Below the pieces are notes generated by a model, which worked only from the letters and a program-made list of their open reading frames with translations, was not told where the DNA came from and ran no database searches. DNA of 64,000 nt from an uncultured Mucilaginibacter sp. GTDB taxonomy: Bacteria; Bacteroidota; Bacteroidia; Sphingobacteriales; Sphingobacteriaceae. The DNA is taken from positions 29,731-93,730 of the forward strand of contig CAIPFE010000023.1 in NCBI GenBank assembly GCA_903864275.1, written 5' to 3'. Numbering within the stretch: position 1 is the stretch's first letter; each line of letters starts with the position of its first letter. Shown piece after piece: positions 15,573 to 23,411 of this stretch. The position numbers were made by a program, and so were the translations under genes.

Positions 15573-17426
15573 GTGAGTGATAATAAAGATAACAAATCAA
15601 AAACTCCCCCGCCAGCAGGCGGGAGCGGGGGGGTAGTTACAGGTAAAGCGCTTGATTGGAAACTGCTGAGGCGGGTGATGCGTTATGTTAAACCGTATAA
15701 TGTCACGTTTATCATTTCGGCATTTTTAACTGTTTTTTTAGCGGCATCCGCCCTGGTGCAGCCTATCCTGATGCAAAAAACGCTGGACAATTATATTTTA
15801 AAAGACGATTACAACGGTTTGGTCTTTATAGTCGAGCTGATGGTGGGCATGCTTATTATTCAAACCATTGCGCAATATTATCAAACGTACCTCACCAATT
15901 CGCTCGGACAATCGGTGATACGCGACTTAAGGATAGATATCTTTAATCATATTACTAGTTTACGGCTAAAGTATTTTGATCGAACCCCCATAGGCATCCT
16001 GATTACCCGCACAGTATCAGACCTGGAAACCATCGCCGATATTTTTTCGGAAGGCTTAATATCCATTATGGGCGATATGCTGCTGTTGATAGCCGTTATC
16101 AGCTATATGCTGTTCAGGGATTGGCGGCTTGCCCTCATTACATTGATACCGATGCCCTTTCTTTTTTTATCGACTTACGTTTTTAAAGAAGCCATTAAAT
16201 CGGCTTTCCAGGAGGTACGTACACAGGTTGCACAATTAAATACTTTTTTAGCAGAGCACATTTCAGGCATAAGTATTATCCAGGTTTTTGCACGCGAGCA
16301 CCAGGAGATGCGCAAATTTAAAGTGGTGAATGAAAAATACAGGGATGCCAATATCCGATCGAACTGGTATTATTCTATTTTCTTCCCGGTGGTCGAGATT
16401 CTATTTGCCTGCTGTATGGCTTTACTGGTATGGTACGGGTGTAAACGAATATTGAGCGACCAGCAGATGAAAGCAATTTCCCCAACGCCTGATCCGATAA
16501 GCCCAGGCGATATTTTAGGATTCATCCTTTGTCTGAATATACTTTTCAGGCCGATACGCCAACTGGCCGATAAATTTAACACCCTGCAAATGGGCATGGT
16601 TGGCGCCGACAGGATCTTTAAAGTTTTAGATACCGATGAAGTGGCCGTTAACGCCGGCAAATTAAAGCCCACCGATTTACAGGGCGAAATAGAATTTAAA
16701 AATGTTTGGTTTGCTTACAATGATGAGAACTGGGTACTAAAAGACATCAATTTTCATGTAAAACCCGGCAAAACGCTGGCACTGGTTGGCGCTACCGGCG
16801 CGGGCAAATCATCGACCATAAATATCCTGAACCGATTTTATGAAATTGCCAAAGGAAGTGTTTTAATCGATGGGCGCGACATCAGGGAATATGATGTTAA
16901 CTACCTGCGGGCCCGGATAGCGACAGTGATACAGGACGTTTTTTTATTTACGGATACCATCGCCAATAACATCAGTCTAAACAACCAGGGTATCACCCGC
17001 GAACAGGTTATCGCGGCAGCCAAAGATGTAGGCGCGCATGAATTTATCGAACGCTTGCCCGGCGGCTATGATTATAACGTAATGGAACGGGGCGCAACCC
17101 TGTCTGCGGGACAGGCGCAGCTAATTTCATTTATCAGGGCGCTGGTTTATAATCCAACCATACTTGTGCTGGATGAAGCCACTTCCTCAGTTGATACAGA
17201 GACAGAGCTATTGATACAAAATGCCATCAGCAAGCTCATGCAGGGCCGCACAGCCATCGTAATTGCCCATCGCTTGTCAACCATTCAAAATGCGGATAAA
17301 ATCATCGTGCTCGACCATGGCGAGATCAAGGAAACAGGCACCCACCAGCAACTGCTAAGGATTGAAAATGGCTATTACCGTAAATTATACGATTTGCAGT
17401 TTAACTCGGCGGGGATTAGCAGGTAG
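15573..17426 (+). CDS. ABC transporter with fused permease and ATPase (MsbA-like)
   Basis: A 617-residue half-transporter that would work as a homodimer in the inner membrane. Six membrane helices lie between about 45 and 340, followed by the nucleotide-binding domain: Walker A GATGAGKSS near residue 405, signature LSAGQAQL near 510 (instead of LSGGQ, a variant common in Bacteroidota exporters), Walker B ILVLDEATSS near 531 and an H-loop IAHRLST near 565. The type is lipid A/multidrug exporter; the substrate is not known. The first 25 residues (TPPPAGGSGGVV) are encoded by a GC-rich hairpin-forming repeat and are not family-like. GTG start at 15573; the real start could lie a little further in. 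Confidence 0.92.
   Translation: MSDNKDNKSKTPPPAGGSGGVVTGKALDWKLLRRVMRYVKPYNVTFIISAFLTVFLAASALVQPILMQKTLDNYILKDDYNGLVFIVELMVGMLIIQTIAQYYQTYLTNSLGQSVIRDLRIDIFNHITSLRLKYFDRTPIGILITRTVSDLETIADIFSEGLISIMGDMLLLIAVISYMLFRDWRLALITLIPMPFLFLSTYVFKEAIKSAFQEVRTQVAQLNTFLAEHISGISIIQVFAREHQEMRKFKVVNEKYRDANIRSNWYYSIFFPVVEILFACCMALLVWYGCKRILSDQQMKAISPTPDPISPGDILGFILCLNILFRPIRQLADKFNTLQMGMVGADRIFKVLDTDEVAVNAGKLKPTDLQGEIEFKNVWFAYNDENWVLKDINFHVKPGKTLALVGATGAGKSSTINILNRFYEIAKGSVLIDGRDIREYDVNYLRARIATVIQDVFLFTDTIANNISLNNQGITREQVIAAAKDVGAHEFIERLPGGYDYNVMERGATLSAGQAQLISFIRALVYNPTILVLDEATSSVDTETELLIQNAISKLMQGRTAIVIAHRLSTIQNADKIIVLDHGEIKETGTHQQLLRIENGYYRKLYDLQFNSAGISR
15604..15636. repeat. GC hairpin in the 5' end of the ABC exporter gene
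   Basis: CTCCCCCGCCAGCAGGCGGGAG: the arms CTCCCCCGCC and GGCGGGAG pair, followed by CGGGGGGG. It encodes PPPAGGSGG and looks like an intergenic repeat caught in the frame. Confidence 0.5.
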
Positions 17427-17436
17427 ATAGCCTCAG

Positions 17437-17508
17437 CCGGGATTAAACGGATTTTCCGGATGATGGTTTGCAAAATCCAATGAATCTATAAAATCCGACA
17501 AATCCCGG
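17437..17508. repeat. Inverted repeat, 'CCGGGATTAAACGGATTTT' family
   Basis: CCGGGATTaaaCGGATTTT (17437-17455) pairs with AAAATCCGacaAATCCCGG (17490-17508). It lies between the convergent ABC exporter and atpG genes; same family as 13332-13444. Confidence 0.75.
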
Positions 17509-17518
17509 TTTAGATGAA

Positions 17519-18406
17519 TTAATCAGTTGACAACGCAGCCGCACCGCTCACAATTTCGGTAAGCTCCGTAGTAATAGCTGCCTGGCGGGCCTGGTTGTAC
17601 GAAAGTTTAAGGGCTTTCAGTAATTCACCGGCATTATCAGTGGCCTTGTCCATTGCTGTCATACGTGCGCCGTGTTCGGATGCATTCGAGTCTAATACAG
17701 CCTTGTACAATTGTATCTTGATATTTTTCGGTATCAGCTGCTCAACTATTTTTTCCTGTGATGGCTCAAGGATGTAATCGAGCTGGATAGTTTTAATGTT
17801 TCCTTTTTTCGCTTCAGGCTTCGGAACTGGTATCAATTGCTCAGCAGTCAATATTTGCATTGCCGCATTTTTAAATTGGTTATAAACCAGTTCAACACGG
17901 TCGTAATCACCTTTTAAAAACCCATCCATTATGCCTTCGGTAATTTTTGACGCATTTAAAAAGTTAAGGTCAAGGTACAGGTCGTTATTATTGCCAATGA
18001 CATTATAGGTGCGCCTTTGATAATATTCCTGGCTCTTTTTCCCGATGGCAACTATTGAAACATTGCCGGCTTTTAACTGCTCGCTATATTTTTCGGCAAT
18101 CAGGTTATTAGCCATTTTAATAACGTTTGCATTAAACGCGCCTGCCAAACCACGGTTTGATGATACTACAATAACCAGCACCTTTACAGGCTCGCGCTCC
18201 ACGATAAAAGGAGACGACCCTTCTTCAAGGCTGGCCGACAAATTTGCCAGCAAGTCCTTAAGCTTATTGGCATAAGGGCGTAATTGTACTATAGCATTTG
18301 TAGCCCGTTTCAGCTTAGCCGCCGAAACCATTTTCATGGCCCTGGTGATCTGCTGCGTTGAGCTAACGGATTTTATCCTGTTTCTTACTTCTTTTAAATT
18401 AGCCAT
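17519..18406 (-). CDS. atpG: ATP synthase F1 subunit gamma
   Basis: The central rotor shaft of F1, turning inside the alpha3beta3 ring. At 295 residues it has the family opening MANLKEVRNRIKSVSSTQQITRAMKMVSAAKLKRA and the C-terminal helix with ARMTAMDKATDNAGELL, which pairs with the N-terminal helix as a coiled coil. It is the last gene of the cluster: beta (atpD) and epsilon (atpC) do not follow, and the next gene is convergent. A CTCACC-type inverted repeat separates it from atpA. Confidence 0.96.
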   Translation of the reverse strand: MANLKEVRNRIKSVSSTQQITRAMKMVSAAKLKRATNAIVQLRPYANKLKDLLANLSASLEEGSSPFIVEREPVKVLVIVVSSNRGLAGAFNANVIKMANNLIAEKYSEQLKAGNVSIVAIGKKSQEYYQRRTYNVIGNNNDLYLDLNFLNASKITEGIMDGFLKGDYDRVELVYNQFKNAAMQILTAEQLIPVPKPEAKKGNIKTIQLDYILEPSQEKIVEQLIPKNIKIQLYKAVLDSNASEHGARMTAMDKATDNAGELLKALKLSYNQARQAAITTELTEIVSGAAALSTD

Positions 18407-18419
18407 CTTTTGGTCAGTG

Positions 18420-18468
18420 GTGAGTGGTGAATGGTGAGTCGTTTATTTGCTCACTACTCACCATTCAC
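18420..18468. repeat. Inverted repeat between atpA and atpG, CTCACC family
   Basis: GTGAGTGGTGAATGGTGAG at 18420-18438 and CTCACTACTCACCATTCAC at 18450-18468 pair closely; the spacer is only 11 nt. It fills the 64-bp gap inside the operon. Confidence 0.75.
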
Positions 18469-18470
18469 AA

Positions 18471-20045
18471 TTAATATTTCCCGGTCATTTCCTTTGCAAC
18501 TGTTTCCAGTACGCCGGTTATCTGGTCGTCAAATTTACCTGCTTTAAGGGCAGCCAATACTTCAGGGTGGCGCGCTTCCAGCTGGTCGGTATATTCGCTT
18601 TCAAATTGCCTAACCTTATTTACCGGCACATTACGCATCAGGTTTTTTGTTCCGAGGTATATAATGGCAACCTGTTTTTCAACAGTTACCGGCGCATACT
18701 GCCCCTGCTTTAATATTTCAACGTTACGCGATCCCTTGTCCAAAACAGTTTTGGTTGACGCGTCAAGGTCAGACCCAAATTTCGAGAACGCTTCAAGCTC
18801 ACGGAACTGCGCCTGGTCGAGTTTCAAAGTACCCGCAACCTTTTTCATTGATTTGATCTGCGCGTTACCGCCCACACGAGATACCGAGATACCTACGTTA
18901 ATGGCCGGACGTACACCCGCATTAAACAAGTTCGATTCAAGGAATATCTGCCCATCGGTAATTGAAATTACGTTGGTTGGGATATACGCAGATACGTCGC
19001 CTGCCTGTGTTTCGATGATTGGTAAAGCAGTTAATGAACCACCGCCCTTTACTATTCCCTTAATAGATTCAGGCAAATCATTCATCGCCTGGGCTATTGC
19101 ATCGTTCTGGCTTATTTTAGCTGCACGCTCTAATAAACGACTGTGCAGGTAAAATACGTCGCCCGGGTAAGCCTCACGGCCCGGCGGACGGCGAAGCAAT
19201 AACGACACTTCGCGGTAAGCAACCGCCTGTTTTGAAAGATCATCATAAATGATCAATGCCGGGCGGCCTGTGTCACGGAAATATTCGCCGATCGCGGCGC
19301 CTGCAAACGGTGCAAAGAACTGCATCGTAGCTGAGTCCGAAGCGTTTGCGGCAACAATGATCGAATAAGGCATAGCGCCTTTTTCTTCAAGTGTACGTAC
19401 AATATTGGCAACGGTACTGGCTTTTTGGCCGCAGGCCACATAAATACAAAATACCGGTTTGCCGGCTTCGTAAAATTCTTTTTGATTGATGATGGTATCG
19501 ATACAAACAGCGGTTTTACCGGTCTGGCGGTCGCCGATCACCAATTCACGCTGGCCGCGGCCAATCGGGATCATCGCATCAATAGCCTTGATACCTGTTT
19601 GCAAAGGCTCGGTTACCGGCTGACGGTAAATAACACCCGGCGCTTTACGCTCCAGTGGCATCTCATAGGTTTTTCCAGTAATTGGCCCTTTACCATCTAT
19701 AGGGGTACCCAGCGTATCAACAACACGGCCAAGCATACCTTCGCCTACATTAATAGATGCGATCCTCTTGGTTCGTTTAACAGTGTCGCCTTCTTTTATA
19801 GCATCAGATTTACCGAGCAATACCACACCTACGTTATCCTCTTCAAGGTTAAGTACAATACCACGCAAACCGGTACCAAATTCAACCAGCTCACCCGATT
19901 GTACTTTTGTTAATCCGTAAACGCGTGCGATACCGTCGCCCACCTGGAGCACGTTACCCACTTCTTCTAATTCAGATTCTGACTTGAAGCCCGCCAATTG
20001 CTGACGCAAAATTGCCGATACTTCGTCTGGTCTTACCTCTACCAT
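18471..20045 (-). CDS. atpA: ATP synthase F1 subunit alpha
   Basis: The non-catalytic nucleotide-binding subunit of F1, 524 residues. The P-loop [10 protein letters not shown] is at 171-180; [11 protein letters not shown] (35-45) and the alpha-subunit signature near [14 protein letters not shown], with the conserved arginine that reaches the catalytic site, are present. Start [17 protein letters not shown] is standard. It lies in the operon 30 nt after atpH. Confidence 0.98.
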   Translation of the reverse strand: MVEVRPDEVSAILRQQLAGFKSESELEEVGNVLQVGDGIARVYGLTKVQSGELVEFGTGLRGIVLNLEEDNVGVVLLGKSDAIKEGDTVKRTKRIASINVGEGMLGRVVDTLGTPIDGKGPITGKTYEMPLERKAPGVIYRQPVTEPLQTGIKAIDAMIPIGRGQRELVIGDRQTGKTAVCIDTIINQKEFYEAGKPVFCIYVACGQKASTVANIVRTLEEKGAMPYSIIVAANASDSATMQFFAPFAGAAIGEYFRDTGRPALIIYDDLSKQAVAYREVSLLLRRPPGREAYPGDVFYLHSRLLERAAKISQNDAIAQAMNDLPESIKGIVKGGGSLTALPIIETQAGDVSAYIPTNVISITDGQIFLESNLFNAGVRPAINVGISVSRVGGNAQIKSMKKVAGTLKLDQAQFRELEAFSKFGSDLDASTKTVLDKGSRNVEILKQGQYAPVTVEKQVAIIYLGTKNLMRNVPVNKVRQFESEYTDQLEARHPEVLAALKAGKFDDQITGVLETVAKEMTGKY

Positions 20046-20075
20046 TTTTAAATTTTATTTTAGCGTTTATTAGTT

Positions 20076-20627
20076 TTAATTAGAAATTACCCGCTGGGCA
20101 AATTCTTTCTTTAATTTCCATAAGTCGTTGGCTATGCTGGTATCCACCTGCCTGTCGCCAACTGTTAATACAAAACCACCGATTAATGATGGGTCTACTT
20201 TTGCTTCTAATTTTACCGTACCACCTGTGGCGGCTTCTATATCGGCAATCATTTTTTGTTTATTGGCAGCTGATAATATTGTAGCTGACACCACGGAAGC
20301 ATGTACGATATGGTTTTTAATATCATACATATCAATAAATTCCTGCGAGGTGGCATATAAAACTTCACCGCGGCCTTTATTTACCATCAGTCTGAAAAAG
20401 GCAATGCTTGTTTTGCTCACGCTTTTGGAAAAAATTTCGTCGAGCACATGTATTTTTTTTAAGTGGGATACCAATGGGTTTCCCAAAACCGCCTTCAATT
20501 GGGGGTTTACCCTCAAGGTGTGATGAAAAAGCTCCATATCATTGCGCATCGCCTCAACGGACTTTTGCTCCGTTGCAAGATCTATCAATGCTTTTGCATA
20601 CCTGGCTGCTACTGTTAATTCTGACAT
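20076..20627 (-). CDS. atpH: ATP synthase F1 subunit delta
   Basis: Part of the peripheral stalk, linking F1 alpha to the b dimer. 183 residues, with the family opening SELTVAARYAKALIDLA and the C-terminal IGGFVLTVGDRQVDTSIANDLWKLKKEF (conserved GGFxLxVxDxxxDxS). Gene order atpF-atpH-atpA is as in other bacteria. An 'AGATATGAG' inverted repeat lies between atpF and atpH. Confidence 0.96.
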   Translation of the reverse strand: MSELTVAARYAKALIDLATEQKSVEAMRNDMELFHHTLRVNPQLKAVLGNPLVSHLKKIHVLDEIFSKSVSKTSIAFFRLMVNKGRGEVLYATSQEFIDMYDIKNHIVHASVVSATILSAANKQKMIADIEAATGGTVKLEAKVDPSLIGGFVLTVGDRQVDTSIANDLWKLKKEFAQRVISN

Positions 20628-20635
20628 ATTTTTAT

Positions 20636-20710
20636 AGATGTGAGACGTGAGATATCAGATATGAGATAGGACATCGTTGTCTCATATCTCACATCTCATA
20701 TCTCATATCT
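20636..20710. repeat. Inverted repeat between atpF and atpH, 'AGATATGAG' family
   Basis: Left AGATGTGAGACGTGAGATATC..., right ...CTCATATCTCACATCTCATATCT, iterated 8-9-nt units with a short spacer near 20675. It ends at the atpF stop and begins 9 nt before the atpH start. Same family as 5181-5300. Confidence 0.75.
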
Positions 20711-21203
20711 AACTTAGTTTCACTCCCTTTAATAATTCCTTAACCAGTTCATCTTGTTTTTTCTGGTCTTCAAACTGCTTGCGTAGTACCTTTTCTGCAA
20801 TTTCCAGCGAAAGCGTAGCTATCTGGTTTTTCATATCAGCAATTGCTATCAATTTCTGGTTGTTAATTTCGGCACGGGCATTTTCCAGCATCCTGGCGCC
20901 TTGCGTTTGCGCGGCTTCTTTCGCATCACTGATGATCTGGTTTTTTACCTTGGTTGCTTCATGTAAAATAGCATCCCGTTCGGCACGCGCCTGTTTAAGC
21001 AAAGCCTCATTCTCATTTGTTAAACGGGCCATTTCTTCCCGAACTGCCTCAGCTTGCGACAAGGCGGTTTGAATAGATTGTTCACGTTCGGCCACCGCTG
21101 CCAAAATGGGTTTCCATGCATATTTACCCAGTATATACAACAGGATCAAAAAGGAGATCGTTGCCCAAATAACTAAGCCCGGTTCGGGTGTAATTAATTC
21201 CAT
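20709..21203 (-). CDS. atpF: ATP synthase F0 subunit b
   Basis: The peripheral stalk, 164 residues: an N-terminal membrane helix (about 8-28, WATISFLILLYILGKYAWKPI) followed by a long charged helix (30-145, rich in Ala, Glu, Arg, Lys) that dimerises and holds delta. It starts 95 nt after atpE, across a strong hairpin. Confidence 0.96.
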   Translation of the reverse strand: MELITPEPGLVIWATISFLILLYILGKYAWKPILAAVAEREQSIQTALSQAEAVREEMARLTNENEALLKQARAERDAILHEATKVKNQIISDAKEAAQTQGARMLENARAEINNQKLIAIADMKNQIATLSLEIAEKVLRKQFEDQKKQDELVKELLKGVKLS

Positions 21204-21254
21204 TAGTTTATTTATTAATTTTTAACATCAATTTAAATGCATTTTAAAACATAT

Positions 21255-21275
21255 CCCGGGGCCAACCGCCCCGGG
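21255..21275 (-). terminator. Intercistronic hairpin between atpE and atpF
   Basis: CCCGGGGC (21255-21262) and GCCCCGGG (21268-21275): 8 GC-only base pairs, 5-nt loop, 24 nt after the atpE stop. On the transcribed strand no long T-run follows, so I expect 3' end protection or partial termination rather than full termination; this would favour atpE, whose product is needed in many copies. Confidence 0.6.
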
Positions 21276-21298
21276 CTGTTTTTTCGTTGACTATGAAA

Positions 21299-21505
<207 letters not shown>

Positions 21506-21541
21506 TTATTAATTTAAGTGTATATATATAGATAATTAATT

Positions 21542-22618
21542 TTAGATCACTTCTGGATGATGCTCTTCAACGGCCATGCCTATAAATAGGGCCGAAAGAA
21601 TTGTAAAAATGTAAGCCTGAAGCAAAGCCACAAGCACTTCAATTGCATCAATAAATACTACGAAAACCACGGAAACCGGCGATACCCACAACGTGTTAAA
21701 AATAAATATCAGCGAGATGAGGCTTAAAACAACAATGTGGCCAGCCGTCATATTCGCAAATAAACGGATCATTAACGCAAGTGGCTTTGAGAATATACCG
21801 CTTATTTCAACTACCCACATTATCGGGAGTATCCAAAAGGGCACATCAGGCAAAACAAGGTGTTTCCAATAATTTTTGTTTCCGTTAAAGTTAACTACCA
21901 GCAGTATAATAATTGCCAGCATAAAAGTCACCGCGATATTGCCGGTAAGGTTATATGCGCCCGGGAAAACCGGGATGATCCCCATAAAGTTGTTAAATAA
22001 AATAAAAAAGAATATAGTAAGCAGCAGTGGCATAAACCTGGCATACTTCGCGCCGATATTTGGCAAAGCAACGTCGTCCCTGATAAATAAAACAAGTGGC
22101 TCAAGAAATGACTGCAAACCTTTCGGCGCTTTCCCAACCCGCTTTTTATAAGCTGATGCCATCGACAGAAAAATAACCAGCAAGGCGATCATCGATACCC
22201 ACATACTTGCTACATTCGAGGTGATGGAAAGGTCCCACACCTTTTTATTTGCAGCAACGTCAATTTTACCGGCGTCGTCCACCACTTTTATCTTATTGTT
22301 TTGCAGCTGATAGGTATAATATTGTCCCTTGTAATTTGTTCCGGCCGGCTGCAGTTTGGCCGATGAAAATGTATCGAAGCCTTTATCGGTATACAATATA
22401 ACGGGAAGTGGAATATATGCTTTTCCCCAAAGGTGCCACTCGTGCTTGTCGGCAATGTGTTCCAGTATAACGTCCTTCGGTTCAAACTTCGTTTCAGTAG
22501 CCGCAGGCTTGTTTTCCTGCGAAAAACTTTGAAGGGGAATTGTCCCGACCATTAAAAAAAACGCGCAAATAAATAAAAGTCTAAAAATTTTTGATTTCAA
22601 AGTCGGGCTGTTATACAT
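21542..22618 (-). CDS. atpB: ATP synthase F0 subunit a, with long N-terminal extension
   Basis: The stator half of the proton path, 358 residues. The first about 30 residues look like a signal peptide (ending LQSFSQ) followed by an extra soluble domain to about residue 135; this exported extension is typical of Bacteroidota AtpB. Five to six membrane helices follow. The essential arginine is in MIRLFANMTAGH, near residue 283. The C-terminal helices end FIGMAVEEHHPEVI. Confidence 0.95.
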   Translation of the reverse strand: MYNSPTLKSKIFRLLFICAFFLMVGTIPLQSFSQENKPAATETKFEPKDVILEHIADKHEWHLWGKAYIPLPVILYTDKGFDTFSSAKLQPAGTNYKGQYYTYQLQNNKIKVVDDAGKIDVAANKKVWDLSITSNVASMWVSMIALLVIFLSMASAYKKRVGKAPKGLQSFLEPLVLFIRDDVALPNIGAKYARFMPLLLTIFFFILFNNFMGIIPVFPGAYNLTGNIAVTFMLAIIILLVVNFNGNKNYWKHLVLPDVPFWILPIMWVVEISGIFSKPLALMIRLFANMTAGHIVVLSLISLIFIFNTLWVSPVSVVFVVFIDAIEVLVALLQAYIFTILSALFIGMAVEEHHPEVI

Positions 22619-22632
22619 CTAAATGAAGTTTT

Positions 22633-23019
22633 CTACCTTAAATTTTTGTTGCGCAAGGTACGCAATAGAATATAAACTTCAAAGGCAGTATTTAAGAAAT
22701 ATACGTAAAAAAAATCGTCCAAAAAAACGTACTTAACCACCTTGTTTTTTGCCAGGAAAATGAACACAAAAATAAGGCAGGCGAGGATTTTGACCGACGT
22801 AGCAGCCATAAATGCCTCGGAAAAAAACTTGGGGTACATTTGCCTGATAATTAAAATAGTGGTCACCACCAACAAGGTAAGGCCCGACAGAAAAGAGAAG
22901 ATGAGCCAGAACTGCGGGGTTATTAAAGCAGCATGCCCGTTTGCATTAAGCCAGTAAGGTGGTATAGCTATGATAAAAGTAAACCACAGGTAAAATAATA
23001 TGGCCTGGTATATTTTCAT
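22633..23019 (-). CDS. Membrane protein in the ATP synthase operon (AtpI-like position)
   Basis: A 128-residue protein with four membrane helices (about 5-25, 33-57, 70-92, 98-118). Its place between the atpZ-like gene and atpB, 15 nt before atpB, is where Bacteroidota keep a small AtpI-like gene. AtpI helps c-ring assembly or Mg transport in other bacteria; this protein shares only size, helix count and position, so the function is an inference. The tail is basic (RTLRNKNLR). Confidence 0.75.
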   Translation of the reverse strand: MKIYQAILFYLWFTFIIAIPPYWLNANGHAALITPQFWLIFSFLSGLTLLVVTTILIIRQMYPKFFSEAFMAATSVKILACLIFVFIFLAKNKVVKYVFLDDFFYVYFLNTAFEVYILLRTLRNKNLR

Positions 23020-23054
23020 TGGGATTTTAGGATGTTTTTATGTTTGATTTTTTC

Positions 23055-23116
23055 TTGGAACCAGATTAAAATGATTTTCGGAGTTTTTAAAATCCGGGAA
23101 ATCTTTAAATCCTGGT
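23055..23116. repeat. Inverted repeat in the ATP synthase operon, 'CCGGGATTAAA' family
   Basis: ACCAGATTAAAATGATTTT on the left and AAATCTTTAAATCCTGGT on the right, with TCGGAG/AATCCGGG inside. It lies between the atpZ-like gene and the next gene. Confidence 0.65.
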
Positions 23117-23340
23117 CAGCTTTTTACCGACCTGATAACAATGTACAAAGATATAAAAACACCGGTAAGTGAAAGCGCGGCGGTTACCCATTTTACATTA
23201 TGATGCGCTGCTTCGTCGATTTTATAACCGGCAAAAGTAAATATCCCGATGATTGCTGCCATCTGGAAAGCGATACCGCTAAATTTTGCAATATTGCCCG
23301 GCTCATTGCCGTTATCTTCTTTTTTATCATCTTTGGCCAT
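23116..23340 (-). CDS. atpZ: AtpZ-like (AtpZ/AtpI family) protein
   Basis: A 74-residue protein, first in the ATP synthase operon. It has an acidic/basic N-terminus (MAKDDKKEDNGNEPGN) and two membrane helices (about 22-42 and 49-68) joined by YKIDEAAHHNVKWV, the AtpZ/AtpI fold. The family aids c-ring assembly and Mg/Ca handling. The frame opens nine codons earlier (23367), but I place the start at 23340 because a TAAATTTG box ends 3 nt before this ATG, predicting a leaderless mRNA. Symbol by family. Confidence 0.82.
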   Translation of the reverse strand: MAKDDKKEDNGNEPGNIAKFSGIAFQMAAIIGIFTFAGYKIDEAAHHNVKWVTAALSLTGVFISLYIVIRSVKS

Positions 23341-23343
23341 GTG

Positions 23344-23351
23344 CAAATTTA
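23344..23351 (-). promoter_or_regulatory. -7 box of the ATP synthase operon
   Basis: TAAATTTG on the minus strand, 3 nt (CAC) before the ATG at 23340. It lies in the 71-bp gap to the divergent PorW gene, so it is the only room for the operon's promoter. Confidence 0.6.
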
Positions 23352-23411
23352 TTAATCCTGTTGGCATAATTGTTATTAAATTAGCAAAGGCTTTTAATCC
23401 GTATTTATAAA

